Assembly (NCBI GenBank): GCA_036257565.1
Contig: DATAFH010000039.1
Location: forward strand, 1-64,000
DNA length: 64,000 nt
Reading direction: 5' to 3'
Source of the DNA: DASSUW01 sp036257565
Lineage (GTDB): Bacteria; Actinomycetota; Thermoleophilia; Solirubrobacterales; Solirubrobacteraceae
Position 1 is the first letter of the stretch. Each line of letters begins with the position of its first letter. Positions 55,549-64,000 of this stretch are shown here, piece after piece. Both the position numbers and the translations under genes were made by a program. The notes under the pieces are model-generated. The model saw only the letters and a program-made list of their open reading frames with translations. It did not search any database and was not told the DNA's origin.

Positions 55549-56595
55549 TTACACCGTCCCCCTGCGGCGGACATTCGGGCTCCACCGCAGGAACTCCTCC
55601 ACCTCGCGTTCGTAGCGGTAGCCGCCGTCGGCCTCGAGCAGCGGCTTGGCGCGCTGGGCCTCGGCGTGGCGGAGGACCGCCTCGCGGCTCGTGAAGCCGT
55701 AGCCGTAGCCCGCGCCCTTGAGCGCTCGGTTGTCGACCCCGCGCCCGTAACGCAGCTGATTGAGGACCTGCGGCGGGATGTGCAGGCCCAGACGGCGCAG
55801 CGCGGCAGCGCTCAGCGATGTGCCCCACGGGGGCAGGATGGGTGCCGGTGGCCGGCCGAGCAGCGAGCACACCTCCGAGAACGCGAGCACTCCGTCCCCG
55901 GCCGCGTTGTAGACCCCTGGCAGGTCGTGCTCGACGGCGAAGCCCAGCGCGCCGACGAGGTCGTCCTCGTAGATGAACTGATAGCGCGGATCGAAGCCGA
56001 GGATGCACGGGACGGCGGGCAGCGCGAAGAGCCGCGTGTGGGTCGTGTCGATCCCCGGACCGAGCGCGTTGGCGAAGCGCAGGACCGTGACGGTGACGGC
56101 GGCGTTACGGCGGGCGAAGCCCTCGACGGCCTTCTCGGCCTCCACGATGTCCGACTCCAGGCGGGTGCGCGGCGGGTGCGGCCGCCGCATGGACTCGGTG
56201 AAGAACGCCGGGTCGTCGCGCTCGCAGCCGTAGTAGTGGGCGGAGGACTTGAAGACGAACTTGCGCACGGGTGAGTCAGGCCCGCCGCAGGCGGCGAGGA
56301 TGTTCATCGTGCCGATCACGTTGGCCTCGTGCGCGTCGCGGGCGGAGGCGTGCAGGGAGTCGACGACCAGCCGGGTATCGATCACGGTGTCGATGTCGGC
56401 GGCGTGGACGATCCGGCGCAGCAGCGCGTGGTGGAGGCCGACGCGGACGAACTCCGTGCGCTCGAGCTCGCACGCCGGGTCGTCGTGGCTGACGCCGATG
56501 ATGGCCTCGACGCCGGGGTCGCGCTCGATCGCCTGCGCCAGCCGGCCGCCCCACAGCGTCGAGATGCCGGTGACGAGGACGCGGCGCGAGGTCAT
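55549..56595 (-). CDS. NAD-dependent epimerase/dehydratase (extended SDR)
   Basis: 348 residues from ATG at 56595 (ATGA overlap with the acyltransferase). RVLVTGISTLWGGRLAQAIE is the nucleotide-binding start; FKSSAHYYGCERDD carries the catalytic Ser and a YxxxK-like region; VLRFANALGPGIDTTHTRLF, FIYEDDLVGALGFAVEHDL and VYNAAGDGVLAFSEVCSLLG are typical. Proteins of this type beside PlsC genes are common in actinobacteria; substrate unknown, probably a nucleotide sugar or lipid-linked group. Confidence 0.83.
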   Translation of the reverse strand: MTSRRVLVTGISTLWGGRLAQAIERDPGVEAIIGVSHDDPACELERTEFVRVGLHHALLRRIVHAADIDTVIDTRLVVDSLHASARDAHEANVIGTMNILAACGGPDSPVRKFVFKSSAHYYGCERDDPAFFTESMRRPHPPRTRLESDIVEAEKAVEGFARRNAAVTVTVLRFANALGPGIDTTHTRLFALPAVPCILGFDPRYQFIYEDDLVGALGFAVEHDLPGVYNAAGDGVLAFSEVCSLLGRPPAPILPPWGTSLSAAALRRLGLHIPPQVLNQLRYGRGVDNRALKGAGYGYGFTSREAVLRHAEAQRAKPLLEADGGYRYEREVEEFLRWSPNVRRRGTV

Positions 56596-57452
56596 CCCAG
56601 CCATACCGAGCGCCGGTGGGACACGAGGTCGACGAGCTCCTCCTGGATGCGGGCGCGGATGTCCTCGGCGACGGTCTGCACGAGGCCCGTGTCGTCCCAC
56701 GGCCGCTCTCCCCACTGATCGGTGGGGATCGGCTCGAGGAAGCGGATTCGGAACTTGGCCGGTAGGTAGGCGACGCCGAGCAGCCCGAGGTGAGGGAACA
56801 GCGGGGTGACCGGGAAGTAGATGAGCTTGGTGACGCGCTGGAGGAGGCCGATCTGGGCGAAGGTCGGCATCGCCTCCTCGGCCCCGAGCACGGCGATCGG
56901 GACGATCGGTGCCCGGGCGCGCATCGCCGCCTCCACGAAGCCGCCGCGACCGAAGCGGCGCAGCCTGTAGCGGTCCTTGTAGAGCTTCTCGCTGCCCTTG
57001 CGGCCCTCGGGGAAGACGAGCACGAGCTGCTGCTCGTCGTCGAGCAGGCGGTGGACGTTGGCCGGGTGGGCCGGCACGCCGCCGATCTTGTTGACCAGCA
57101 TCGCCAGTCCGGGATATCCCTTGAAGAAGTGCTCCACGGTCCAGTGCAGGGCCCGCGGCCGCGGATGCTCCTCGCGGATGGCCTTGGTGATCATCGCGGC
57201 GTCGGGCGGCAGCGCTCCCGCGTGGTTGGAGACGAGCAGGGCGCCGCCGGTGGCCGGGACGTTCTCGATCCCCTCGACCTCGCAGCGGAACCAGAGGTGG
57301 TAGAGGAAGTCGTAGAGCGTCGCGTCGAGCAGCCCTTCGACGCGCTCCGAGCGCCCCCAGTCGGTGATCTGGCGGTCGGGCTCGATGGCCGGCAGCAGCG
57401 CCCGCGGGTCGTCGGTCGCCGGGCCGGCCGGCAGAGCGGGACGGGAGCTCAT
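56592..57452 (-). CDS. PlsC-type lysophospholipid acyltransferase
   Basis: 286 residues from ATG at 57452 (GTG 57479 possible). GALLVSNHAGALPPDAAM contains the catalytic His with an Asp six residues on, and VLVFPEGRKGSEKLY the second signature; RYRLRRFGRGGFVEAAMRAR follows. It acylates a lysophospholipid or glycerol-phosphate at the inner membrane face. Coupled to the epimerase gene downstream. Confidence 0.87.
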   Translation of the reverse strand: MSSRPALPAGPATDDPRALLPAIEPDRQITDWGRSERVEGLLDATLYDFLYHLWFRCEVEGIENVPATGGALLVSNHAGALPPDAAMITKAIREEHPRPRALHWTVEHFFKGYPGLAMLVNKIGGVPAHPANVHRLLDDEQQLVLVFPEGRKGSEKLYKDRYRLRRFGRGGFVEAAMRARAPIVPIAVLGAEEAMPTFAQIGLLQRVTKLIYFPVTPLFPHLGLLGVAYLPAKFRIRFLEPIPTDQWGERPWDDTGLVQTVAEDIRARIQEELVDLVSHRRSVWLG

Positions 57453-57493
57453 GTGGACCGCCGGGGGGCGCAAGCTCACTAGGCTAGTGCGCC

Positions 57494-58471
57494 GTGGCGA
57501 GCATGTACCGGGATGCCCTGAGCCGCGCGCGCAACGGCGTGTTCCGGCGCGGACCGGACCCGACGTACGCCGACGGCGACGACGCGCACTGGATGAGCGT
57601 CGAGTGGCCTTCGCTGAGTCGTTCTGTGGAGATCGACGGGCGGCGGGTCGGGGTCGTCGACAGCGGCGGCGACGGCCCGCCGCTGCTGTTCCTGCACGGC
57701 CTCGGAGGGTTGTGGCAGAACTGGCTCCTCACCATGCCGGCGTTCATGGGCACGCACCGCTGCGTGGCCCTGGACCTGCCGGGCTTCGGGATGTCGGAGT
57801 TGCCGGCGGGTGAGATCTCGATCCCCGGGTTCGCACGGACCGTCGACGCGGTGTGCGCCAAGCTCGGGATCGAGGAGCCGGTCGTGGTGGGGAACTCGAT
57901 GGGCGGCTTCGTGGGCGCCGAGCTGGCCGTGTCCTTCCCGACGCGGGTCTCGAAGCTCGTGCTGGTGGCGGCGGCGGGGCTGTCGACCGAGTACCTCGTA
58001 CGGCAGCCGCTGCTGGCGGCGGCGCGCATGTGGGCGGTGATGACCGCGCGGACCGGCGTCCGGGCCGAAGTCGCCGTGACGCGGCCGCGGACGCGCCGGG
58101 CGACGCTGCAGGTCGTGGTGCGCTACCCGGAGCGGCTGTCGGTGCCGCTGTCGATGGAGCTCGTGCGCGGCGCGGACGCGCCGGGCTTCATCCCGGCCTT
58201 CGACGCGCTCATGCGGCACTCGCACCGCCAGAGCCTGGAGCGGATCGAGATCCCCGTGCTGATCGTGTGGGGGCGCAACGACATCCTCGTCCCGGTGGAC
58301 GACGCGGAGATGTACGAGCACCTGATCGGCGAGAACGCCCACAGCGTCATCTTCGAGGACACCGGCCACCTGCCGATGGTCGAGCGGCCCAGCCGGTTCA
58401 ACTCACTGCTCGCCGGGTTCATCGCCGGCGAGCGGGCGCCCGAGCGAGGCGTCGAGGGGGTCAGCGCGTGA
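57494..58471 (+). CDS. Alpha/beta-hydrolase
   Basis: 325 residues from GTG at 57494. LLFLHGLGGLWQNW (oxyanion region), nucleophile elbow VVGNSMGGFVGAEL, VLIVWGRNDILVPVDDAEMY (Asp) and DTGHLPMVERPSRFN (His) complete the catalytic triad. Esterase or C-C-bond hydrolase type; substrate unknown. Convergent with ilvD (11-base overlap), divergent from the acyltransferase. Confidence 0.87.
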   Translation: MASMYRDALSRARNGVFRRGPDPTYADGDDAHWMSVEWPSLSRSVEIDGRRVGVVDSGGDGPPLLFLHGLGGLWQNWLLTMPAFMGTHRCVALDLPGFGMSELPAGEISIPGFARTVDAVCAKLGIEEPVVVGNSMGGFVGAELAVSFPTRVSKLVLVAAAGLSTEYLVRQPLLAAARMWAVMTARTGVRAEVAVTRPRTRRATLQVVVRYPERLSVPLSMELVRGADAPGFIPAFDALMRHSHRQSLERIEIPVLIVWGRNDILVPVDDAEMYEHLIGENAHSVIFEDTGHLPMVERPSRFNSLLAGFIAGERAPERGVEGVSA

Positions 58472-60134
58472 CGGCGCCCTCGGAGGCGCTCGAGACCAGC
58501 TTCGCGTACTTGGCCAGGACGCCGTTCTCGGTCGGCGCCGGCCGCTCGTAGGCCTTGAGGCGGTCGGCGATCTCCTCCTCGGTGAGGTCGACGTCGATCC
58601 GGCGGTTCGTGACGTCGATGGTGATCGGGTCGCCGTCGCGGACGGCCGCGATCGGGCCGCCGTGCACCGCTTCGGGGGCGATGTGGCCGGCCATGAAGCC
58701 GCGGGTGGCACCCGAGAAGCGGCCGTCGGTGAGAAGGGCGACCGAGTCGCCGAGCCCCTCCCCCACGAGCGCCGCCGTGACGGCGAGCATCTCCCGCATT
58801 CCGGGGCCGCCGGCGGGGCCCTCATTGCGAATCACCACAACGTCGCCGGGCTCGATCCAGCGGCTCGTGACCGCGGCCATCGCGGCCTCCTCGCCGTCGA
58901 ACACGCGCGCCGGCCCCTCGTGGCGCACGCGCTCGTGGCCGGAGAGCTTGACCACGGAGCCGTCGGGGGCGAGGTTGCCGCGCAGGATCGCGATCCCGCC
59001 CGTCGTCTTGAGCGGGTCCTGGAGGGGGCGCACGACCTGCTGGCCCGGCGTCTCGTCAGCGGCGCGGGCGAGCTCGCCGATGGTCTTGCCGCTCACCGTG
59101 GGGACGCCTTCGTGCAGAGCGCCGGCCTCGAGCAGGCGGGCGGCGACGAGCGCCGTGCCGCCGGCGGCGTGCATGTCGGTGGCCACGAAGCGGCCGCCGG
59201 GCTTGAGGTCGCACAGCAGCGGGGTCTGGGCGGCGATGCGGTCGAAGTCGTCGATCGACAGCGGGACGCCGGCCTCGCGGGCGACGGCCAGCAGGTGCAG
59301 GACCGCGTTGGTCGACCCGCCGCTCATCGCGACCGCGGCGATGCTGTTCTCGAAGGCCTCGCGGGTGAGGATGTCGCTCGGCCGCTGGCCGCGAGCGAGC
59401 ACGTCCATCACGAGCACGCCGGTGTCGAAGGCCGCCTGCGCCTTGGTCTGATCCTGGGCGGGGACGTCGCTGGGGCCCATCGGCGAGACGCCGAGCATCT
59501 GGAACGCCATCGCCATCGTGTTGGCGGTGAACTGCCCGCCGCAGGCGCCGGCGCCGGGGCTGGCGACATCCTCGAGCGCGGTCAGCTCCTCGTCGGTGAT
59601 CTTGCCGGCCGCGTGGGCGCCGATCGCCTCGAAGACCTCCTGGATCGTCACGTCCTGGCCGTTGAAGCGGCCGGGCGGGATCGAGCCGCTGTAGAGCATC
59701 ACGCCGGGGACGTCGAGCCGGGCGAGCGCCATGACCGTCCCGGGGATCGTCTTGTCGCAGCCGGAGAGCGCGACGACGGCGTCGAAGAGGTGGCCGCGGA
59801 CGACGAGCTCGATCGAGTCGGCGATCACCTCGCGGCTGACGAGCGAGGTCTTCATCCCGCTCGTGCCCATCGTGATGCCGTCGGAGATCGCGATCGTGTT
59901 GAACTCCATCGGCGTGCCGCCGGCCGCGCGGATCCCCTCCTTGACCTTGGCCGCCAGCGCCCGGTGGTTGAAGTTGCACGGCATCGTCTCCGTCCAGGTC
60001 GAGGCAACGCCGATGATCGGCTTGGAGAGCGCGTCGTCGTCGAAGCCGATGCCCTTCAGGTACGCGCGGGCGGCGGCCCGCGCGGGTCCTTCCGTGAGCG
60101 CGCGCGAGTTGTGCTTGAGGTCGAGGCCGAGCAT
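58461..60134 (-). CDS. ilvD: Dihydroxy-acid dehydratase
   Basis: 557 residues. Fe-S cysteines in MPCNFNH, LSGCDKTIPG and GACGGQFTANTMAMA, plus MSGGSTNAVLHLLA and LLTDGRFSGATRGFM. Third step of isoleucine/valine (and leucine-precursor) biosynthesis, converting dihydroxy acids to 2-keto acids. Last of an apparent thiD-hyp-hyp-ilvD operon. Confidence 0.95.
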   Translation of the reverse strand: MLGLDLKHNSRALTEGPARAAARAYLKGIGFDDDALSKPIIGVASTWTETMPCNFNHRALAAKVKEGIRAAGGTPMEFNTIAISDGITMGTSGMKTSLVSREVIADSIELVVRGHLFDAVVALSGCDKTIPGTVMALARLDVPGVMLYSGSIPPGRFNGQDVTIQEVFEAIGAHAAGKITDEELTALEDVASPGAGACGGQFTANTMAMAFQMLGVSPMGPSDVPAQDQTKAQAAFDTGVLVMDVLARGQRPSDILTREAFENSIAAVAMSGGSTNAVLHLLAVAREAGVPLSIDDFDRIAAQTPLLCDLKPGGRFVATDMHAAGGTALVAARLLEAGALHEGVPTVSGKTIGELARAADETPGQQVVRPLQDPLKTTGGIAILRGNLAPDGSVVKLSGHERVRHEGPARVFDGEEAAMAAVTSRWIEPGDVVVIRNEGPAGGPGMREMLAVTAALVGEGLGDSVALLTDGRFSGATRGFMAGHIAPEAVHGGPIAAVRDGDPITIDVTNRRIDVDLTEEEIADRLKAYERPAPTENGVLAKYAKLVSSASEGAVTR

Positions 60135-60165
60135 CCGACGGGAGCCTACGAAACCGCCGGCCGGC

Positions 60166-60837
60166 CTAGAGCCCGAGGGTCCCGGGGTTGTTGGGCCGTG
60201 CGGGAGGCGGTGACGGGTCCGCGGGGTCCGCGCTGCCGCCGGCGCGGCGCTCGAGCCGCTCGCGTTCCCAGCGGCCGAGGCGCCAGATGTCGCGCTGCAC
60301 CTGCTTGGGGTCGACCTGGCGGCCGGGCAGGTGGAGGTTGGCCTCCGCGATCAGCCGCCGCTCGTCGCCTTTGAGGGCCATCCACTTGGCGAGCACGTCG
60401 TCGCTGTCGGGCAACCGGGCGGAGCCGTACGGCCGCGTCTCGTCAGGGAACTCGACGCAGTACTCGTTGAGGAGCTGGCCGGTCTGCGGCAGGTAGGCGA
60501 CGATCGGCTTGTGCGGGTAGATCAGGTAGGCGTAGGGAACGCCGCGGAGGTCGCGCGCCGTGTCGGCGGGAAGTCCGGCATGCCCGCCCCACACGCGGAT
60601 CAGGCCGAGGTCGCGGTACATCGCCCACTCGTCCTCGTTCACGCACGACTTCAGCAGCTCGCGGGCGCGCTGCTCGGCGCGCCGCTCGCGACCGGGGTCG
60701 TACGGCGCGGCCACACCGTTCCTGCGGGCCTCGCGGCGCGCGTGCCGCGCCTCGAGCCGGCGCTCGATGTACGGCCAGGCGATCTCGGAGAGCAGCGCGA
60801 TGATGACGATCGCGGTGGCGCAGAGCGCGAAGATCAC
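60166..60837 (-). CDS. Single-TM hypothetical protein
   Basis: 223 residues. One N-terminal helix (IFALCATAIVIIALLSEIAW) followed by a basic region (RRLEARHARREARRNG) and a soluble domain with conserved-looking YRDLGLIRVWGGHAGLPADT, YAYLIYPHKPIVAYLPQTGQ, EWAMY and WMALKGDERRLIAEANLHLP. No function known. 31 bases before ilvD and 13 after the next small gene. Confidence 0.65.
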   Translation of the reverse strand: MIFALCATAIVIIALLSEIAWPYIERRLEARHARREARRNGVAAPYDPGRERRAEQRARELLKSCVNEDEWAMYRDLGLIRVWGGHAGLPADTARDLRGVPYAYLIYPHKPIVAYLPQTGQLLNEYCVEFPDETRPYGSARLPDSDDVLAKWMALKGDERRLIAEANLHLPGRQVDPKQVQRDIWRLGRWERERLERRAGGSADPADPSPPPARPNNPGTLGL

Positions 60838-60850
60838 GTAATCGCCCGCG

Positions 60851-61132
60851 CTAGGCGGCGCCGCCCGCGCCGCTCGCGTCGTTCCCCGCCCCGCCCGCGG
60901 CTCTCGGGAAGAAGATCACCCGATCGGTGCTGGTGGGGACCTGGTCGAAGGAGGCGACCATCTCCGCCTCGCGCCGCCCGGTCTCGGTCGTCAGCGGCAC
61001 GGCCGCCCACATCCCGAGGTCGAGCTGGCGCCGGAACTCCTCGACGAGGGCGTCGTGCTCTTCGGCGACCTCGGGGTCGCCCTCGGCGATCAGCTGCTCG
61101 CCATGGCCCGGACGCATGCGGAGGAACTTCAT
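60851..61132 (-). CDS. Small hypothetical protein
   Basis: 93 residues. MKFLRMRPGHGEQLIAEGDP, FRRQLDLGMWAAVPLTTETG, RREAEMVASFDQVPTST; Gly/Ala-rich tail. A central alpha/beta core resembling one-domain regulators, but no family is recognised. 10 bases after thiD. Confidence 0.55.
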   Translation of the reverse strand: MKFLRMRPGHGEQLIAEGDPEVAEEHDALVEEFRRQLDLGMWAAVPLTTETGRREAEMVASFDQVPTSTDRVIFFPRAAGGAGNDASGAGGAA

Positions 61133-61142
61133 CCCGGCCCGA

Positions 61143-61982
<840 letters not shown>

Positions 61983-62083
61983 GGGATTTCAGGGTAGAGC
62001 GCACCCGCTGCGCACCTTCGAAGCACATTTGTGACAGCTACGTGGTGATCCGTTCCGCGAGCGGCCGTACGGTCGCTCGCGTG

Positions 62084-62458
62084 ATGCGCGCTCAACCGAC
62101 CAACGTGCTCGGCCGCCGCGGCGAGGAGCTTGCCGCCGAGCACTTCTCCCGGCTCGGCTACCGCGTCCTCGCGCGCAATCACCGGACGCGGTTCGGTGAG
62201 CTCGATCTCGTGCTCGCCGACGAGGAGGGAGCGACGATCGTGTTCTGCGAGGTCAAGGCGCGCCGCGTGGGATCTGGCGAGCCGTTCGACAGCCTCCACG
62301 AGCGCAAGCGCCGCCAGGTCCGCATGATGGCCGCCGCGTGGCTCAGCGAGATCACCGAGCGGCCGTTCGGGGCCGAGCTGCGCTTCGACGCGGTCGGGGT
62401 CACGGTCGACGCCCGCGGCGAGCTCGTCGGGCTCGACCATCTCGAGGGCGCGTTCTGA
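62084..62458 (+). CDS. yraN: UPF0102/YraN-family endonuclease-like protein
   Basis: 124 residues from ATG 62084 (GTG 62081 possible). LGRRGEELAAEHFSRLGYRV, then NHRTRFGELDLVLADEEGAT and FCEVKARR, a restriction-endonuclease-like fold with the E...ELD...EVK site. YraN genes are typically beside comM and dprA, as here. Confidence 0.9.
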   Translation: MRAQPTNVLGRRGEELAAEHFSRLGYRVLARNHRTRFGELDLVLADEEGATIVFCEVKARRVGSGEPFDSLHERKRRQVRMMAAAWLSEITERPFGAELRFDAVGVTVDARGELVGLDHLEGAF

Positions 62459-62516
62459 TGGCTCGGCACCGCACCCGCTGTCTGACGACGACCCGACGCT
62501 CGCAAGGAGACCGGTC

Positions 62517-64000
62517 GTGATCGGGCGGGTCACCACGTTTGCCATCGACGGCGTCGAATCGCGGCGCGTATGGGTGGAGGCGGACATCCGGCATGGCTTG
62601 CCGACTTTCGCGATCGTCGGCCTCGCGGACAAGGCGGTTCGCGAGGCTCGCGAGCGCGTGCGGTCAGCGATCACGAACTCGGGCTACGAGTTTCCGCAGA
62701 AGCGCATCGCGGTCAACCTGGCGCCTGCCGATCTGCCCAAGATCGGGCCAGGGTTCGACCTGCCGCTGGCGATCGCCATCCTCGTGGCCTCCGAGCAGCT
62801 CGACAGCCAGGCGCTCGACCACTGCGCGGTCGCGGGAGAGTTATCGCTCGCGGGAGACGTGCGCTCGATCCGAGGCGCGCTTGCGATCGCGGAAGGAACC
62901 CGGCGTCATCTGCTCGACAGGGTCGTGCTCCCACGGGGCCGCGCGCGGGAGGCTGCGCTGGTTCCGGGCGTGGCCGTGCTCGGCGTCGACTCGCTGCAAG
63001 AGGCGGTCGACGTTCTGTCCGGCCGGGCCGAGCCTGCACCGCCGCCTGACCCTTCCGAGGAAGCCGAGAGCGACCCGATGCCCGACCTCGCGGACGTTCG
63101 CGGGCAGAACGCCCTGATCCCGGCACTGGAGGTTGCCGCCGCCGGCGGCCACAACCTGTACATGCACGGCCCACCGGGGACCGGCAAGACGATGCTCGCG
63201 CGCCGGCTGCCGTCGATCCTCCCGCCGATGGGTGCCGCCGAAGCGATCGACGTCACCCGGATCCACTCGGTCGCAGGGCTCCACGGAGGTGGCGGCCTTG
63301 TGCTCGAGCGGCCGTTTCGGGCGCCCCATCACACGGTCTCCGCGTCAGGTCTAGTAGGCGGCGGCGCCCACCCCCAACCTGGGGAGGCGACGCTCGCCCA
63401 CCACGGCGTGCTCTTCCTCGACGAGTTGTCGGAGTTCGTGCGCGCGAGCCTCGAAGCGCTGCGCCAGCCGCTCGAGGATGGCCGGGTGACCATCGTGCGC
63501 GGCCAGCAGGTCGTGGTGTTCCCGACCCGCTTCATGCTCGTCGCCGCGTCGAACCCGTGCCCGTGCGGGATGGGCGACGAGGCGTGCCGCTGCACGGCAG
63601 CAGACCTCGCCCGCCACCAGCGTCGCCTCTCCGGCCCGCTGCTCGACCGCATCGACGTGCTCGTCCCGGTCGGCCGGCCGCCTGCCGAGGCGCTCCGCAT
63701 GGAGACCGCGCCCGCGTCGGCCGTGGTGCGCGAGCGGGTGATCGACGCCCGCGAGCGTCAGGCGCGGCGCCTGTCCGCATACGGGGTCTCCTGCAACGCC
63801 CAGATGACGCCACGCGTCATGCGCGAGACCGCAGCCCCGGCGCCCAGCGCGCTGCGGTTGCTCTACGAGCTCCACGACCGCCACCGGCTCAGCGCCCGGG
63901 GCCACGGCCGCGTCCTGCGCGTGGCGAGAACCGTCGCCGACCTCGAGGGGAGCGACGAGGTTGGCCCCGACCACGTCCACGTCGCCGCCGGTCTCCGCCT
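62517..64000 (+). CDS. comM: ComM/Mg-chelatase-type AAA protein (3' end outside window)
   Basis: The frame is open from GTG 62517 (AAGGAGA upstream) to the window edge, 494 codons visible. N-terminal ChlI domain (ADIRHGLPTFAIVGLADKAV, LAPADLPKIGPGFDLPLAIA), AAA core with Walker A HGPPGTGKTMLARRLPSILP, FRAPHHTVSASGLVGGG, GVLFLDELSEF (Walker B) and SNPCPCGMGDEACRCTAAD. ComM is a helicase that promotes branch migration in natural transformation. The C-terminus is cut off by the window. Confidence 0.93.
   Translation, partial: MIGRVTTFAIDGVESRRVWVEADIRHGLPTFAIVGLADKAVREARERVRSAITNSGYEFPQKRIAVNLAPADLPKIGPGFDLPLAIAILVASEQLDSQALDHCAVAGELSLAGDVRSIRGALAIAEGTRRHLLDRVVLPRGRAREAALVPGVAVLGVDSLQEAVDVLSGRAEPAPPPDPSEEAESDPMPDLADVRGQNALIPALEVAAAGGHNLYMHGPPGTGKTMLARRLPSILPPMGAAEAIDVTRIHSVAGLHGGGGLVLERPFRAPHHTVSASGLVGGGAHPQPGEATLAHHGVLFLDELSEFVRASLEALRQPLEDGRVTIVRGQQVVVFPTRFMLVAASNPCPCGMGDEACRCTAADLARHQRRLSGPLLDRIDVLVPVGRPPAEALRMETAPASAVVRERVIDARERQARRLSAYGVSCNAQMTPRVMRETAAPAPSALRLLYELHDRHRLSARGHGRVLRVARTVADLEGSDEVGPDHVHVAAGLR

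Noticed and set aside
61983..62083. TPP riboswitch upstream of thiD
   Set aside because: No recognisable CTGAGA or other thi-box core in the short region before thiD.

Overview
The window is high-GC DNA (well over 65% by eye) with frequent GTG starts, 4-base ATGA/GTGA gene overlaps and actinobacterial-type families: a WhiG/FliA-like sigma factor next to a Xer recombinase, BTAD/SARP regulator, DUF7144, DUF6325, SHOCT, and Corynebacterium-type GlgA/GlgC. I read it as an Actinomycetota chromosome, most likely from the Thermoleophilia/Solirubrobacterales side. That placement is inference from gene content and style. No rRNA, complete tRNA, CRISPR array or phage structural gene was seen.

Layout. 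1-0.4 kb: the probable end of an integrated element, marked by a tRNA-Gly-like 3' half and a terminator. 0.7-4.8 kb: a disturbed arsenic island (arsM-arsR divergent from arsC) surrounded by broken genes (TolB-like propeller, DUF47/metallophosphoesterase chimera, GAF). 5-16 kb: a glutamine amidotransferase, then a signalling and envelope block: NarL-type histidine kinase, PLDc_N and CYTH proteins, zinc ribbons, response regulator, DUF7144, lone receiver, holin-phosphodiesterase fusion, DUF6325, SHOCT proteins and a DUF1269-like protein. 16-30 kb: a secreted pullulanase, an ECF sigma factor with SnoaL domain, a 1163-residue BTAD-AAA regulator and a TPR protein, interspersed with an MFS pseudogene, a GH4 pseudogene and a HAD/permease chimera.

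29.7-44.4 kb is a carbohydrate region. It holds alpha-glucan phosphorylase, a six-gene coupled operon (receiver, GH4, PfkB kinase, solute-binding protein, two permeases) with its ABC ATPase, then pgm-glgC-glgA and a second PfkB kinase. Together with the pullulanase this covers alpha-glucan debranching, phosphorolysis, activation and glycogen synthesis. 44.5-45.9 kb holds a PQQ-type propeller gene without a normal start and a 221-bp palindromic, MITE-like element. 46-64 kb is mostly intact housekeeping: nitronate monooxygenase, VOC protein, a metallophosphoesterase, an unusual RNase H-tryptophan dioxygenase fusion, EF-G2, sigma, Xer, L,D-transpeptidase, SDR epimerase, PlsC, hydrolase, ilvD, thiD, yraN and comM (cut by the window end).

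Broken genes are strikingly uneven. At least nine genes in the first 45 kb are frameshifted, internally deleted, chimeric or lack a start, while almost none are after 46 kb. Some are single-base frameshifts that could be assembly errors; others join parts of unrelated genes and look like real deletion scars.
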